From Deltaproteobacteria bacterium (GTDB lineage: Bacteria > Desulfobacterota > Desulfobacteria > Desulfobacterales > Desulfobacteraceae), in the NCBI GenBank assembly GCA_013151635.1, contig JAADHV010000128.1, positions 1 to 64,000 on the forward strand: a DNA stretch of 64,000 nt, given 5' to 3'. Shown here piece by piece: positions 21,393 to 31,785 of the stretch (positions are counted from its first letter, which is position 1; each line of letters starts with the position of its first letter). The position numbers were made by a program, and so were the translations under genes. Under the pieces are notes generated by a model. It had not been told where the DNA came from. It saw only the letters and a program-made list of their open reading frames with translations, and did no database searches.

Positions 21393-23771
21393 TCAATCAT
21401 ATAATCCTTTAATGATGATTTCAGCCTTATTTTTCCCTTTTTTAAGCTGTTCTGTGAATTTTACACAGTAAAGGCTTTTATCTAACGCTATTACTGATTT
21501 TTTCCCCTTAATGACCGTGCCCTTTCCAACCTTGTTTTTCACTCTGATGCTTGAATTAAAACAAGGCACAACCTTGGCGTGCCTTAATTTGAGAAAGTCC
21601 TTTTTCTTGTACAGATCATCAATTTCCTGTTTCTTTTTTATGATTTCAGGTTTAAGCTTTTCAATTTTCTGCAGAATAAAATTTTTCTGGGCATTATATT
21701 CATTTTTATGCCGCTGTGTGGCATTGACCGCTGCCCTGTACATGGCTGATTTTATGTCTAGCATTTCTGCAAAATAAATTTTTCGGTCTTTAAGAGACAT
21801 TTTTTCAGTGTTGTTAATTAATTCGTTTTTGAATTTATCAAGTTCTTTTGTTTTAAAGATATCCAGGTTTTCAAACTTAATAATCCCATTGTCATCCAAA
21901 AGTTTTAAAAGGTGTTTTAAAATGGCCTGCTGCTCAAGGTAACCGTCCTGTACCTGGATTTTATTGTTAAACCAGTTTTTAATTTTTTCTTGTTCATCCT
22001 CATGAAGGAGCAGGCGCAAGTCCTGTTTTTGTTTATCAATGGACCGGTTGATGGCATTGATTGTGAGGTTTGGGTTTTTGCCTATTTGAAGGAGGGTTGG
22101 CCCATTCTCTCTTGAAGATATATTTTTAAGAAAAATGTCCTGGAAAGCATATACTCTAGACGAAATCAGGTCGGAATTGGGTGCTTTTAACATTTTTGAG
22201 GTGATAATGACGGCATTGGCAATATCCCTGTCAGCAATAATATTATCATGAGAGCTGATAATGGCGGGATTATCTTTTAAACCTGGATCGCATCCGATAT
22301 TGCCCTTGATTCTGACCTCTCCGGTTGCCCTGATTTTACCATTTACATCACCCATAACAGTGAGCTTGTGGCAGACCACCCTGCCATTTTTGTCAATGTT
22401 TCCATCAACTATTAGATTTGCGGATTGATATTTTGTGCCAAAATCGTTTGTTATATGCCCGGCAAAATGTTTAGTCGGATAGTTCCTGTCACGCGGAGTT
22501 ACAAAAAGTGTCCTGTTCTTATACAGGACCGGAGTCCCGTCAATGTCTGCGAAAAAAATCGTCCCTTTTTTAACCACGCCCTTACCAGAGCCTAAAGGTA
22601 TGATTTTATGACCGGGGGGTTGGATTTGGAATCCGCAGACATCCTTTCCAGGCTTCCCATCTTTGTGTGGGGTTATCCTTGCCAGGATGTCCCCCTTTTT
22701 TACAAAAGTTTGCTTTTTTGAACCTGTTTTTTCAATCCCGGTATCAGGGCTTATATCAAATAAAAATTCAATGGACTCGTTAACAGGTCCTGTTGGGAGA
22801 TACCCTTGGGCAACCTTGATTTCGGAACCAATGGTCCCGTGGGTCAGAAATGCTTTAAGGGCTTTCTCATGGCATATACCAAAGCTTATACCAATGGATT
22901 TGAGCCAGTTAATAAGATCAGGTATAAGGATGTCTTCTGAAAAATCATTTGCGATCCTGATATGGGCCTCAAGCTTGTTTTTGGAAAACCTGTATTCAAA
23001 GATCTTGCCCAAACGTTTATTTGTGATGGTTTCAAAATTGTAGCTTTGCAGGGCTTTTTCAAGGGACAGTCTTTTTTTTTCAAATTCTTTCTGGGTTTTT
23101 AAAATACGGATTAAATTTTTATCTGACAGCCCGAATAGTTCTTTGAGTATTTCTCCAAGATATCTTCGCGGCTTTTGGGCTCTTTCCTCTTCCTTCTGCA
23201 GCTTCAAGGCCAGGTTCAATTGCGTTATGGTGATCATTCTCTTTTTAACGGCAATGGCGCCGAATCTCATATTAATGGCAATTTTTTCTATTTTTGTGGC
23301 TGCAATGTCATTAATGGCTTTTTCAAGGAGCTCATCTTTTACCCTGTCCTGGGTAAGCAAAATAGCTGATTTGCCGGCCAGGGTGATATTATTTTGTTCC
23401 AGGAGGATGTCGCCTATAAGCTTGCTCCTGTGAGTTTTTTTAAAGATTTGGTTCTGCAGGTCTAATGCGAGTTTAACATTTTCAGGGTGGATTAATTTAT
23501 TGGCAACTCCAAGTTCCCCGAATCGTTTGTCCAGCATGTTTAATTCCAGGTGTTTCTTGACGGAAAAAAGGAAATCAATATTTTCATCCGTTATGTAGCC
23601 TTGCCTGAAAATCTGAATAACAGAAAAATCCGGGTTTCCCTCTAATTTTACAATAAGTTTTGCAAGGATTTGTTTTTCCTGCTCACTTGTCAGCAGGCGG
23701 CATTTTACGGCCAGGCCGAGGATATTATGATTTTTTTTTGTGATGATATTTGTACCAGGGCCGGTCTGCAT
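21393..23771 (-). CDS. FapA family (DUF342) protein
   Basis: KKGDILARITPHKDGKPGKDVCG, GVVKKGTIFFADIDGTPVL, NLIVDGNIDKNGRVVCHKLTVMGDVNGKIRATGEVRIKGNIG polymer-forming beta-helix pattern. Confidence 0.85.
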   Translation of the reverse strand: MQTGPGTNIITKKNHNILGLAVKCRLLTSEQEKQILAKLIVKLEGNPDFSVIQIFRQGYITDENIDFLFSVKKHLELNMLDKRFGELGVANKLIHPENVKLALDLQNQIFKKTHRSKLIGDILLEQNNITLAGKSAILLTQDRVKDELLEKAINDIAATKIEKIAINMRFGAIAVKKRMITITQLNLALKLQKEEERAQKPRRYLGEILKELFGLSDKNLIRILKTQKEFEKKRLSLEKALQSYNFETITNKRLGKIFEYRFSKNKLEAHIRIANDFSEDILIPDLINWLKSIGISFGICHEKALKAFLTHGTIGSEIKVAQGYLPTGPVNESIEFLFDISPDTGIEKTGSKKQTFVKKGDILARITPHKDGKPGKDVCGFQIQPPGHKIIPLGSGKGVVKKGTIFFADIDGTPVLYKNRTLFVTPRDRNYPTKHFAGHITNDFGTKYQSANLIVDGNIDKNGRVVCHKLTVMGDVNGKIRATGEVRIKGNIGCDPGLKDNPAIISSHDNIIADRDIANAVIITSKMLKAPNSDLISSRVYAFQDIFLKNISSRENGPTLLQIGKNPNLTINAINRSIDKQKQDLRLLLHEDEQEKIKNWFNNKIQVQDGYLEQQAILKHLLKLLDDNGIIKFENLDIFKTKELDKFKNELINNTEKMSLKDRKIYFAEMLDIKSAMYRAAVNATQRHKNEYNAQKNFILQKIEKLKPEIIKKKQEIDDLYKKKDFLKLRHAKVVPCFNSSIRVKNKVGKGTVIKGKKSVIALDKSLYCVKFTEQLKKGKNKAEIIIKGLYD

Positions 23772-23993
23772 ATTATTACACTTTTTTTTCCGTTTTTTCA
23801 GGGCAAAATTATAAAACTTTGAGTATTTTATCACTCCGGCCTGCCTCAATCAAACAAAAAAGGCTGCAATACTAAACTTATAAGAGCCTGTTTCAGGCCG
23901 GTTGTATTTTCAAATTGGAGTTTTCCGTGTTATGATAAACCCATGGGCCATAAAACACCAATAATTGTACTTGATTTTATCAAGGGATAGTTT

Positions 23994-25319
23994 ATGGAGA
24001 TTCTGGTATTTGCCGCCTGTTTTGCAATCATTGCGGTTGCTTCCAAACAGATCGGGCAGAGCCTTGTGAAAACAGGGCTCCCTTTGATCAGTGGTTTTTT
24101 GTTGACCGGGATTATTGCAGGGCCTTTTGTCCTTGGCCTGATTCCTTCGGGTGCCATCTCGAATTTACGCTTTGTAGATGAGATTTCTCTCGGGTTTATA
24201 GCTTTTTCAGCCGGGGGAGAACTTTATATAAATGAACTTAAGACCAGGCTGAAAACTATAGCATGGATCACCATCTGTCTTGTCTTCTGTACGTTTTCTT
24301 TAACAGGTCTGACCATTTTTTTTGTTTCCGGGTTTATTCCTTTCATGAAAACCATGCCGGTCTCCGCTAAAATTGCCGTATCAATCCTTGCAGGTGCCAT
24401 ACTGGTTGCACGGTCGCCATCTTCCGCCATTGCCATTGTCAATGAATTAAGGGCCAAAGGGCCTTTTACTCAAATAGTCCTCGGGGTTACGATGATCATG
24501 GATGTGGTGGTTATCCTGCTTTTTGCCGCCAATTCATCCGTGGCTGATGCACTCCTTTCAGGGTTGGACTTTAATTTTGGGTTTATCCTGCTTATGGTCT
24601 CAGAGATCGGGGTGTCTGTTTTTATCGGCTACCTTGTCTCAAAAATAATTTTCATGATTTTATTATTGCCGGTTCAAAAATATTTAAAGACCGGGTTTAT
24701 TTTATTAACAGGCTACCTGGTATTTATTTTATCCTTGCGGGTTCGGCAGGCCACCCATGATATTTTTTTTGTTGAAGTCCTTCTCGAACCTCTTTTGATT
24801 TGTATGGTGGCAGGATTTCTTGTGTCCAATACATCAAAAATCAGGAAAGAATTTTTAAAAATTCTTTATGATGTAAGCCTGCCGGTCTATGTCGCATTTT
24901 TTACACTTACCGGTGCATCATTGTCCCTGGATGTCCTTGCTGAGGCCTGGCCTGTTGCCATTACCCTTTTTTTTACAAGAGCCATTGCTGTTTTTTTAGG
25001 ATCTTTTATCGGCGGCACTCTGGCAGGAAATTCGCTGAAGGATAACAGTATCAGCTGGATGGCATATATCACCCAGGCAGGAGTAGGCCTGGGGCTTGCA
25101 AAAGAAGTGGTTGTTGAATTCCCTGAGTGGGGGCCTTCTTTTGCCGCCATCATTATTTCAATTATTGTTTTAAATCAGATCATAGGCCCGCCTTTGTTTA
25201 AATATGCCATAAAATTTATGAAAGAAGATCATCCCGTTCAAAATGACAGGGTTGGCCTGGCTGGAAGAAAGCCGGATGACAATAAAAAGGATAAAAATGA
25301 AAATAGAAAGATCATATAA
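23994..25319 (+). CDS. Cation:proton antiporter, Kef/Na-H exchanger-like
   Basis: ~12 TM segments, GLPLISGFLLTGIIAGPFVLGLI N-terminal helix typical of CPA2 family. Confidence 0.8.
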   Translation: MEILVFAACFAIIAVASKQIGQSLVKTGLPLISGFLLTGIIAGPFVLGLIPSGAISNLRFVDEISLGFIAFSAGGELYINELKTRLKTIAWITICLVFCTFSLTGLTIFFVSGFIPFMKTMPVSAKIAVSILAGAILVARSPSSAIAIVNELRAKGPFTQIVLGVTMIMDVVVILLFAANSSVADALLSGLDFNFGFILLMVSEIGVSVFIGYLVSKIIFMILLLPVQKYLKTGFILLTGYLVFILSLRVRQATHDIFFVEVLLEPLLICMVAGFLVSNTSKIRKEFLKILYDVSLPVYVAFFTLTGASLSLDVLAEAWPVAITLFFTRAIAVFLGSFIGGTLAGNSLKDNSISWMAYITQAGVGLGLAKEVVVEFPEWGPSFAAIIISIIVLNQIIGPPLFKYAIKFMKEDHPVQNDRVGLAGRKPDDNKKDKNENRKII

Positions 25320-26037
25320 ACTGGGTTTTTTTGATATAGACCATAAGTTTAAATTGAGAATCCAGTCCGCAGCAAGGTTTTTCCAGGAAATTGCAACTTT
25401 CCATTCTGCAAAAATCGGGGTAGGTCCGAATGTCCTTCTGAAAAATGGCGTTGTATGGTTTTTAAACCGCCTTGAAATAGAGTTTTTCTTTTACCCTGTT
25501 CTGGGTGATGACATAAAGGTTACAACCTGGTCAAGAGGGTTTAAGGGATTTAAAGGATTCAGGGAGTATGCCATACAATCCTGTGCCGGTGTGGTTGCGA
25601 GGGGTTCAAGCATCTGGTTGTTTTATGATTTCAAGAGAAAGCGGATTGCAAAAGTACCGGCCTGGATTTCAGAACTTTATGAGTGTGAAAAAGAGAAATA
25701 CTTTGACAAAGAACTTGACGACTGGAAAAGCTGCGGGAAGATCAATCCGGAAAAAAATATGGATATCAGCCTGAGGTATTCGGATTTTGATGTGAACGGG
25801 CATGTGAATAATACTATATACATTGGGTTTCTGGAAACTTTGTATCATGAGACCATAAACAATAATGAAAAATCAATAAAGAATATTAAAATCAGGTTTT
25901 GCCGTGAAATAGGCAGGGACAAAGGCAAAATCAGGTCTGGCTGGAAAAAAGAAAATGGTGTGTACCAATGCAATATATTTGACGATTCAGCCTTATATGC
26001 AGATGCGCATATTACCCGGATGCAGCATTCAAAATAG
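25297..26037 (+). CDS. Acyl-ACP thioesterase (FatA-like)
   Basis: ARFFQEIATFHSAKIG, WFLNRLEIEF, DFDVNGHVNNTIYIGFLET; internal start MKIERSYKLGFFD. Confidence 0.85.
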   Translation: MKIERSYKLGFFDIDHKFKLRIQSAARFFQEIATFHSAKIGVGPNVLLKNGVVWFLNRLEIEFFFYPVLGDDIKVTTWSRGFKGFKGFREYAIQSCAGVVARGSSIWLFYDFKRKRIAKVPAWISELYECEKEKYFDKELDDWKSCGKINPEKNMDISLRYSDFDVNGHVNNTIYIGFLETLYHETINNNEKSIKNIKIRFCREIGRDKGKIRSGWKKENGVYQCNIFDDSALYADAHITRMQHSK

Positions 26038-26071
26038 CTTGTGGAATATCAGGCATTCTGCTATTTTTTAA

Positions 26072-29000
26072 ATGTATATGTTGCCCCGGATGATTGAAAA
26101 TAATTATAGCCCCATGGATTTAAAAATGAAATTTTTGCCTGTATGCGTATTGATTCTTAGTTTGACCTGCGGCCGGGCATTTGCAAACAAGGGCTTAAAG
26201 TTTGACCATCCCTTCAATACCGGGGCATATAATGCAAGCATTATTCAGGACCGGGAAGGCTTCATCTGGATTGGGTGCACCAATGGCATTATCCGGTATG
26301 ACGGTTATAAAACCAAAACTTATAAAGCCGGTCCCAATCTTTTGTCCTCGTCCTACGCTCCCGGTATTTTTGAGGATGATGAGGGCTTGTTCTGGATTGG
26401 AACAGTCGGCGGCGGCCTTGATGTATATGATAAAAAAACAGATTCGTTTACATACTATAGAAACGACCCCAAAAATCCTTACAGCATTAACAGCGACCAG
26501 TTTAACTGGGCCCCAAAGACGATAGACCAGGACAGCCAGGGCAATATCTGGCTTGGAACACTTGCAGGCGTGAATAAGTTTGATAAAAAGACAAAAAGGT
26601 TTGAAAGTTTCAAACATATGCCGGGAAACCCCAACAGCCTGAGCCATAATTCAGTCTGGACGGTTTTTGTTGATAAAAACGATGTTATCTGGATCGGTAC
26701 GGAAAAAGGGCTTGATTCGTATCGCCCTGAGACAAAAAAATTTACCCGGTATTTCCATGATCCGAAAAATCCCCAAAGCATTGGGAAAGGGCGGGTATAC
26801 GCTATTGAGGAAGGTGATAATGATATTTTATGGATCGGGACAAGCAAAGGAGGGTTAAATAAATTTGATTTAAAGACAAAGAATTTTTCTCATTACCGGC
26901 ATGACCCTGCGAACCCCGAAAGCCTTGCCAATGACGAAGTTTATTCCATAGAAAAGGATCGAAACGGGAACCTGTGGCTTGGGCGTTCCTATGCTGTAGC
27001 AGCAGGTCTGGAGATTTTTAATCCTGAGAAAGAAACTTTTATTCATTTCAGGCATAATCCTGAAAAAAAAGACAGTATTTCCGGCGATATCATCATGAGT
27101 TGTTTTGAAGACAGGGCCGGTATCATGTGGATAGTTGAAAATACAGGACCTGTTGATAAATATGACCCAAATCTTAAAAAATTTGTGACCTATCGGCATA
27201 ATCCCAATGATTCAAACACCTTAAGCTCTAATGTGGTGCCAACCATTATTGAAGATCATAAAGGGAATATCTGGTTTGCAACACAGCTTGGAGGCCTGAA
27301 CAGGCTTGAAAAAAATGGAAAATTTACAGTATTTAAAAAAGAGCCTGACAATCCCATGGGAATTTCAGATAATTATATTTTTTCAGTGATGGAAGATCAT
27401 GAAAATAAATTGTGGATATCAATGAACGACGGGATTCATGGTATTTTTAATCCTGATACGGCCAGGTTTGAAAAAAAATATAAAAATCCATATGCAAGCG
27501 TTGTTGCAAGGGGAATGATCGAGGATAATCAAGACCCTGATATTCTCTGGTTTGGTTCAGAGGCGGACGGGCTGTTTTCATTCAGCAAAAAAAAAGCAAA
27601 ATTCCTTCAGTATGAAAATGACCCGGATGATCCTGAAAGCCTTGGTACAAACATTGTTTTAAGCCTTTTCCAGGACAAAGAAGGTGTTTTGTGGGTACCG
27701 ACACAAGGCAACGGGCTCGACAGGTTTGTCAAAAAGACAAAGACTTTTATTCATTATAAAATGGACCCGGATAATCCCTTATCTATAAGTGGAAATATGG
27801 TTACAGACTGTTACATCGACAATTCGGGCAGATTCTGGGTATCAACAAGTGATGGCGGGTTGAATTTATTTGATAAAGATGCAGGTACATTCAAGCATTT
27901 CAATGAAAATTGCGGTTTTAAAACCAAGTCAATCCGGGCCATACTTGAGGACAATGATCAGAACCTGTGGTTAAGCTCTGACATAGGGCTGATCAAATTC
28001 AGCCTGAAAACCCTGAAGGTTGTCAGGGTCTATTCCAGACTTGATGGACTCCAGGGTAATAATTTTTCGCTTTATTCAACAAGTGCCTGCAAGACAAGAG
28101 CCGGACAGATGTGGTTTTCAGGGTTAAGCGGAGTTAATAGTTTTTACCCTGCAAAGATTATAAATAACGCCTATATCCCGCCTGTCGCGCTGACTTCCAT
28201 GAAGCAGGGCCGAAAAAAACTTATTTTTAATAAGCTTTATGATTCTCAGGAAATCCTGGATCTGAACTGGAAGGATAATTTTTTTGAATTTGAATTTGTC
28301 GCATTAAATTATTCGCAACCTGGAAAAAACCAGTATGCCTATTTCCTGGAGGGCTTTGATAAAGCCTGGAACAATATTGGAACCAGGCGGTATGGCAAAT
28401 ATACAAATATCCCCGGAGGGGACTATGTATTAAGACTTTTCGGGTCAAATAACGATGGGTTATGGAATTATAAAGGGCCGGCCATCCATATCCATGTGGC
28501 CACAAGACCCTGGAAAACCTGGTGGGCAATTTTAATTTATATCGTGTCGATGGCAGGAATTTCATTTCTTTTTTTAAGGATTAAGACCAGAAGCTATGAA
28601 GCTCAATTAAAAAAAGAAAGAAAAATATCAGACCAGTTGAGGCATATTGATAAAATGCGTTCAGACTTGCTGGAAAAGCAGAAAGCTGCCGAAAAGGAGC
28701 TGGTTAAAGCCAGGGACGACCTTGAAAAGATTGTTGAACAAAGAACCTGTGAATTAAAAGCAGCAAAGGAAAATGCAGAAGCTGCCAATGAGGCAAAAGG
28801 CCAGTTCCTTGCAAATATGAGCCATGAAATCAGAACCCCGCTGAATTTAATTTTAGGATTTTCCCAGGCCCTTGAACAAGATATCAAAGACGAAACTCAA
28901 AGGGATTACATCTCTTCCATTCGTTCAAGCGGCAAAACATTGTTAACCCTGCTAAATGATATCCTTGACCTTTCAAAAATTGAGGCAGGCAGGTTCAGGG

Positions 29001-30256
29001 TTGAATACCGCGCATTTAATATAAGGCAGTTACTCCGTGAAATTGAGCAGATGTTTGCAAAAAAGACAGAGCAGCAAGGGCTGGAATTTAAACTGGATAT
29101 TTCAAGCCATTTGCCTGAAATTATAATTTTAGACGAAATTCGCTTAAGGCAGATCCTGGTGAATATTGTAGGCAATGCAATTAAGTTCACAGATAAGGGA
29201 TATGTGCGTGTCAGTGCGGATTATAAGGCGGACAACCGGAATCCCGGGCAAAATGATCTGGTAATCTGTGTCGAGGATACAGGTATTGGTATTTCAGAGG
29301 ATGAAAAAGATGCCATATTTAAGGTTTTTTCCCAGCAAAAGGAACAGGATGTGAATAAATATGGGGGAACAGGCTTGGGCCTTGCCATATCCAGACGTCT
29401 TGCAGAAAGGATGGATGGAAAGATTTTTGTCGACTCTGTTCCAAATAAGGGAAGCCGGTTCACGGTTCATATTAGAAATATCCAGATGGCCTCTTTTGTC
29501 GCCATGAACAGGGATGATGAAGATATTGCAGGCTTTAACGTCTCATTTGAAAGGTCTTGCGTTTTAATTGTTGATGCCAATGATGTAAACCGTGACCTGG
29601 TGGTCAATTTTTTAAAGGATTTTGATTTTGAGATCATCAAAGCTTTTGATTCATTATCTGTTGCTGAAGCCTTGAGTAATAACAGGATTGATTTAATGAT
29701 ATGGGATATTTTGGGAAGTCCTTTTTTTAAAACAAGAATAGAATCCATAAAAGCTGATAAAAATACCAAAGATATCCCTGTTATTGCAATCGGTGATATA
29801 TCCGAATCCGCGGGATATAAAGAATTTTGTGATTTTTTTCTTGAAAAGCCGATATCAAAAAAGCAATTAATCAAGGCTTTCCGGTCATTTCTGGAACATA
29901 CCAGCGTTAAACCGGATCAAATCACGCAGGATTCATCAAAGTCTTTTGACAGCAATATTTCGTCCCAGGCAATAGGCCGGTTAAAAAAATTGCAAAAAGC
30001 ATTGAAAGATATTGAAGAAAAAACATGGAATGACCTGAAAGATGCCATGGTCATTGATGAGATTATAAATTTTGCAGGACAATTAAAACTCCTTGCCAAA
30101 GAATTTGAATACAGATATCTTTATTTATATTCTGAAAAACTTGAGAAACAGGCAAGAAGCTTTGATATGGAACAATTGCCTGGAAGCTTAAACTATTTTT
30201 CCAAAATAGGTGAACATATCTCTAAAATAATAAAAGAGTCAGAAACACAACCTTAA
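26072..30256 (+). CDS. Hybrid two-component sensor kinase with two-component-regulator propeller, Y_Y_Y, HisKA, HATPase and divergent REC domains
   Basis: Repeated 'D..G.IWIGT...GLN.FD..T..F..YRHDP.NP.SLS' propeller blades; MSHEIRTPLNLILGFSQ, GGTGLGLAISRRL; receiver-like VLIVDANDVNRDLV...LMIWDI...EKPISKK. Confidence 0.92.
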   Translation: MYMLPRMIENNYSPMDLKMKFLPVCVLILSLTCGRAFANKGLKFDHPFNTGAYNASIIQDREGFIWIGCTNGIIRYDGYKTKTYKAGPNLLSSSYAPGIFEDDEGLFWIGTVGGGLDVYDKKTDSFTYYRNDPKNPYSINSDQFNWAPKTIDQDSQGNIWLGTLAGVNKFDKKTKRFESFKHMPGNPNSLSHNSVWTVFVDKNDVIWIGTEKGLDSYRPETKKFTRYFHDPKNPQSIGKGRVYAIEEGDNDILWIGTSKGGLNKFDLKTKNFSHYRHDPANPESLANDEVYSIEKDRNGNLWLGRSYAVAAGLEIFNPEKETFIHFRHNPEKKDSISGDIIMSCFEDRAGIMWIVENTGPVDKYDPNLKKFVTYRHNPNDSNTLSSNVVPTIIEDHKGNIWFATQLGGLNRLEKNGKFTVFKKEPDNPMGISDNYIFSVMEDHENKLWISMNDGIHGIFNPDTARFEKKYKNPYASVVARGMIEDNQDPDILWFGSEADGLFSFSKKKAKFLQYENDPDDPESLGTNIVLSLFQDKEGVLWVPTQGNGLDRFVKKTKTFIHYKMDPDNPLSISGNMVTDCYIDNSGRFWVSTSDGGLNLFDKDAGTFKHFNENCGFKTKSIRAILEDNDQNLWLSSDIGLIKFSLKTLKVVRVYSRLDGLQGNNFSLYSTSACKTRAGQMWFSGLSGVNSFYPAKIINNAYIPPVALTSMKQGRKKLIFNKLYDSQEILDLNWKDNFFEFEFVALNYSQPGKNQYAYFLEGFDKAWNNIGTRRYGKYTNIPGGDYVLRLFGSNNDGLWNYKGPAIHIHVATRPWKTWWAILIYIVSMAGISFLFLRIKTRSYEAQLKKERKISDQLRHIDKMRSDLLEKQKAAEKELVKARDDLEKIVEQRTCELKAAKENAEAANEAKGQFLANMSHEIRTPLNLILGFSQALEQDIKDETQRDYISSIRSSGKTLLTLLNDILDLSKIEAGRFRVEYRAFNIRQLLREIEQMFAKKTEQQGLEFKLDISSHLPEIIILDEIRLRQILVNIVGNAIKFTDKGYVRVSADYKADNRNPGQNDLVICVEDTGIGISEDEKDAIFKVFSQQKEQDVNKYGGTGLGLAISRRLAERMDGKIFVDSVPNKGSRFTVHIRNIQMASFVAMNRDDEDIAGFNVSFERSCVLIVDANDVNRDLVVNFLKDFDFEIIKAFDSLSVAEALSNNRIDLMIWDILGSPFFKTRIESIKADKNTKDIPVIAIGDISESAGYKEFCDFFLEKPISKKQLIKAFRSFLEHTSVKPDQITQDSSKSFDSNISSQAIGRLKKLQKALKDIEEKTWNDLKDAMVIDEIINFAGQLKLLAKEFEYRYLYLYSEKLEKQARSFDMEQLPGSLNYFSKIGEHISKIIKESETQP

Positions 30257-30270
30257 TCCGGAGTTGTCTT

Positions 30271-30831
30271 ATGAACCATCAAAAAACATTGGTTTTAGCT
30301 GTGGATGATAGACCCCAGAATCTGCAGTTTTTAGGAAAGCTTTTGTCTGATAAAGGATATGAAGTGGGTATGGCCCAGAACGGCAGGCAGGCATTGAACT
30401 TTATAAAAAAGAATGAACCGGACCTGATCCTTCTGGATATCATGATGCCCGAGATGGATGGGTATGAAGTGTGCCGGCAGATAAAAGCTGATTTCAGCGT
30501 CCGCCACATCCCCATTATTTTCCTTACGGCAAAGACCGATCCAAAGGACATAGTAAAAGGGTTTGATGCCGGCGGTGTTGATTATGTAACAAAACCCTTT
30601 AATTCTGCCGAGCTGCTTGTCAGGGTAAAAACCCATATTGAGATCAAAATACTGAGGGGGCTTTTACCCATGTGTTCCAAATGTAAAAAAATCAGGAATG
30701 ACAAGGGCTTCTGGAAGCGGGTTGATTCATACATTGAAGAACATTCCCAGCTTACTTTTACCCATGGTATCTGCCCTGATTGCCTGGTTGAACTTTACGG
30801 GGAAAAACCCTGGTTTAAAAAGAAAAAATAA
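30271..30831 (+). CDS. Response regulator (REC) with C-terminal double-CxxC tail
   Basis: VDDRPQN...LILLDIMMPEMDG...FLTAKTD...TKPF; C-terminal PMCSKCKKIRNDKGFWKRVDSYIEEHSQLTFTHGICPDC. Confidence 0.9.
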   Translation: MNHQKTLVLAVDDRPQNLQFLGKLLSDKGYEVGMAQNGRQALNFIKKNEPDLILLDIMMPEMDGYEVCRQIKADFSVRHIPIIFLTAKTDPKDIVKGFDAGGVDYVTKPFNSAELLVRVKTHIEIKILRGLLPMCSKCKKIRNDKGFWKRVDSYIEEHSQLTFTHGICPDCLVELYGEKPWFKKKK

Positions 30832-31018
30832 AAATTTTCAGTTCAACACCGGAGTTCTGGTTTAATCTTCAGGTGAATCATGTTGATGGCAATGAGAATC
30901 AATCGGCGGGTATCTTTTTTAAGTTTGCCAGCGGGTTTTGGATATCTTTGATTGCTTTTTTTAAAGATTGCGTTATGTTATTGGAACATGAAATTAAAAA
31001 AATATGTCTGGAGTGCAT

Positions 31019-31783
31019 ATGAGCAAAATAATCGCAATGGCCGGCAAGGGCGGAGTCGGAAAAACAACGGTTTCAGCACTTGTTACAAGATATTTTACAA
31101 AACATCAGAAAGAGCCTCTTCTTGCAATTGATGCAGATCCCAACAGCAATCTTGGTGAAACTCTTGGGCTTGATATCAAAAAAACAGTGGGCGACATCCG
31201 TGAAGATTTCATGAAAGATCCACAGGGTGTGCCCGCAGGCATGGACAAAATACTGTACCTTGAAATGCTTATGAACCAGGTGCTGATAGAAGAAAAATCG
31301 TTTGATCTTCTGGTTATGGGCCGCCAGGAAGGCCAGGGATGTTATTGCATGGTAAATAATATTCTTAACCGGTTTGCCGACGAACTGGAGAGTAATTATA
31401 AATACCTGCTGGTGGATAATGAAGCCGGGATGGAGCATTTAAGCCGCAGGACCAGCGGCAAGGTGGATATCCTTCTTATGGTTACGGATTATGCCTTAAG
31501 GGGCCTTAGAGCTGTTGGAAGAATCAATGAAATGCTCGATGACCTGAAACTGGATGTGAAACATAAGGGACTGATCGTTAACCGGGCACCGGAAAATTTA
31601 AGCAAAGCCTTTCTGGGTGAAGTTGAAAATATCGGCATACCAATACTGTGTACCATACCCGATGACAAGAACCTTCTTGAGTTTGACATGGAAAGAAGGT
31701 CGGTTCTTGAAATGGAGGATGATTCTCCTTCTGTTGCAGCTGTCAGGGATATGATGGAAAAGGTAAAAGAGATTATTGAGTAA
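31019..31783 (+). CDS. CooC-like nickel-insertion/maturation ATPase (MinD/ParA superfamily)
   Basis: MAGKGGVGKTTVSAL deviant Walker A, DADPNSNLGETLGL, MGRQEGQGCYCMVN, LVDNEAGMEHLSRR. Confidence 0.88.
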   Translation: MSKIIAMAGKGGVGKTTVSALVTRYFTKHQKEPLLAIDADPNSNLGETLGLDIKKTVGDIREDFMKDPQGVPAGMDKILYLEMLMNQVLIEEKSFDLLVMGRQEGQGCYCMVNNILNRFADELESNYKYLLVDNEAGMEHLSRRTSGKVDILLMVTDYALRGLRAVGRINEMLDDLKLDVKHKGLIVNRAPENLSKAFLGEVENIGIPILCTIPDDKNLLEFDMERRSVLEMEDDSPSVAAVRDMMEKVKEIIE

Positions 31784-31785
31784 CC

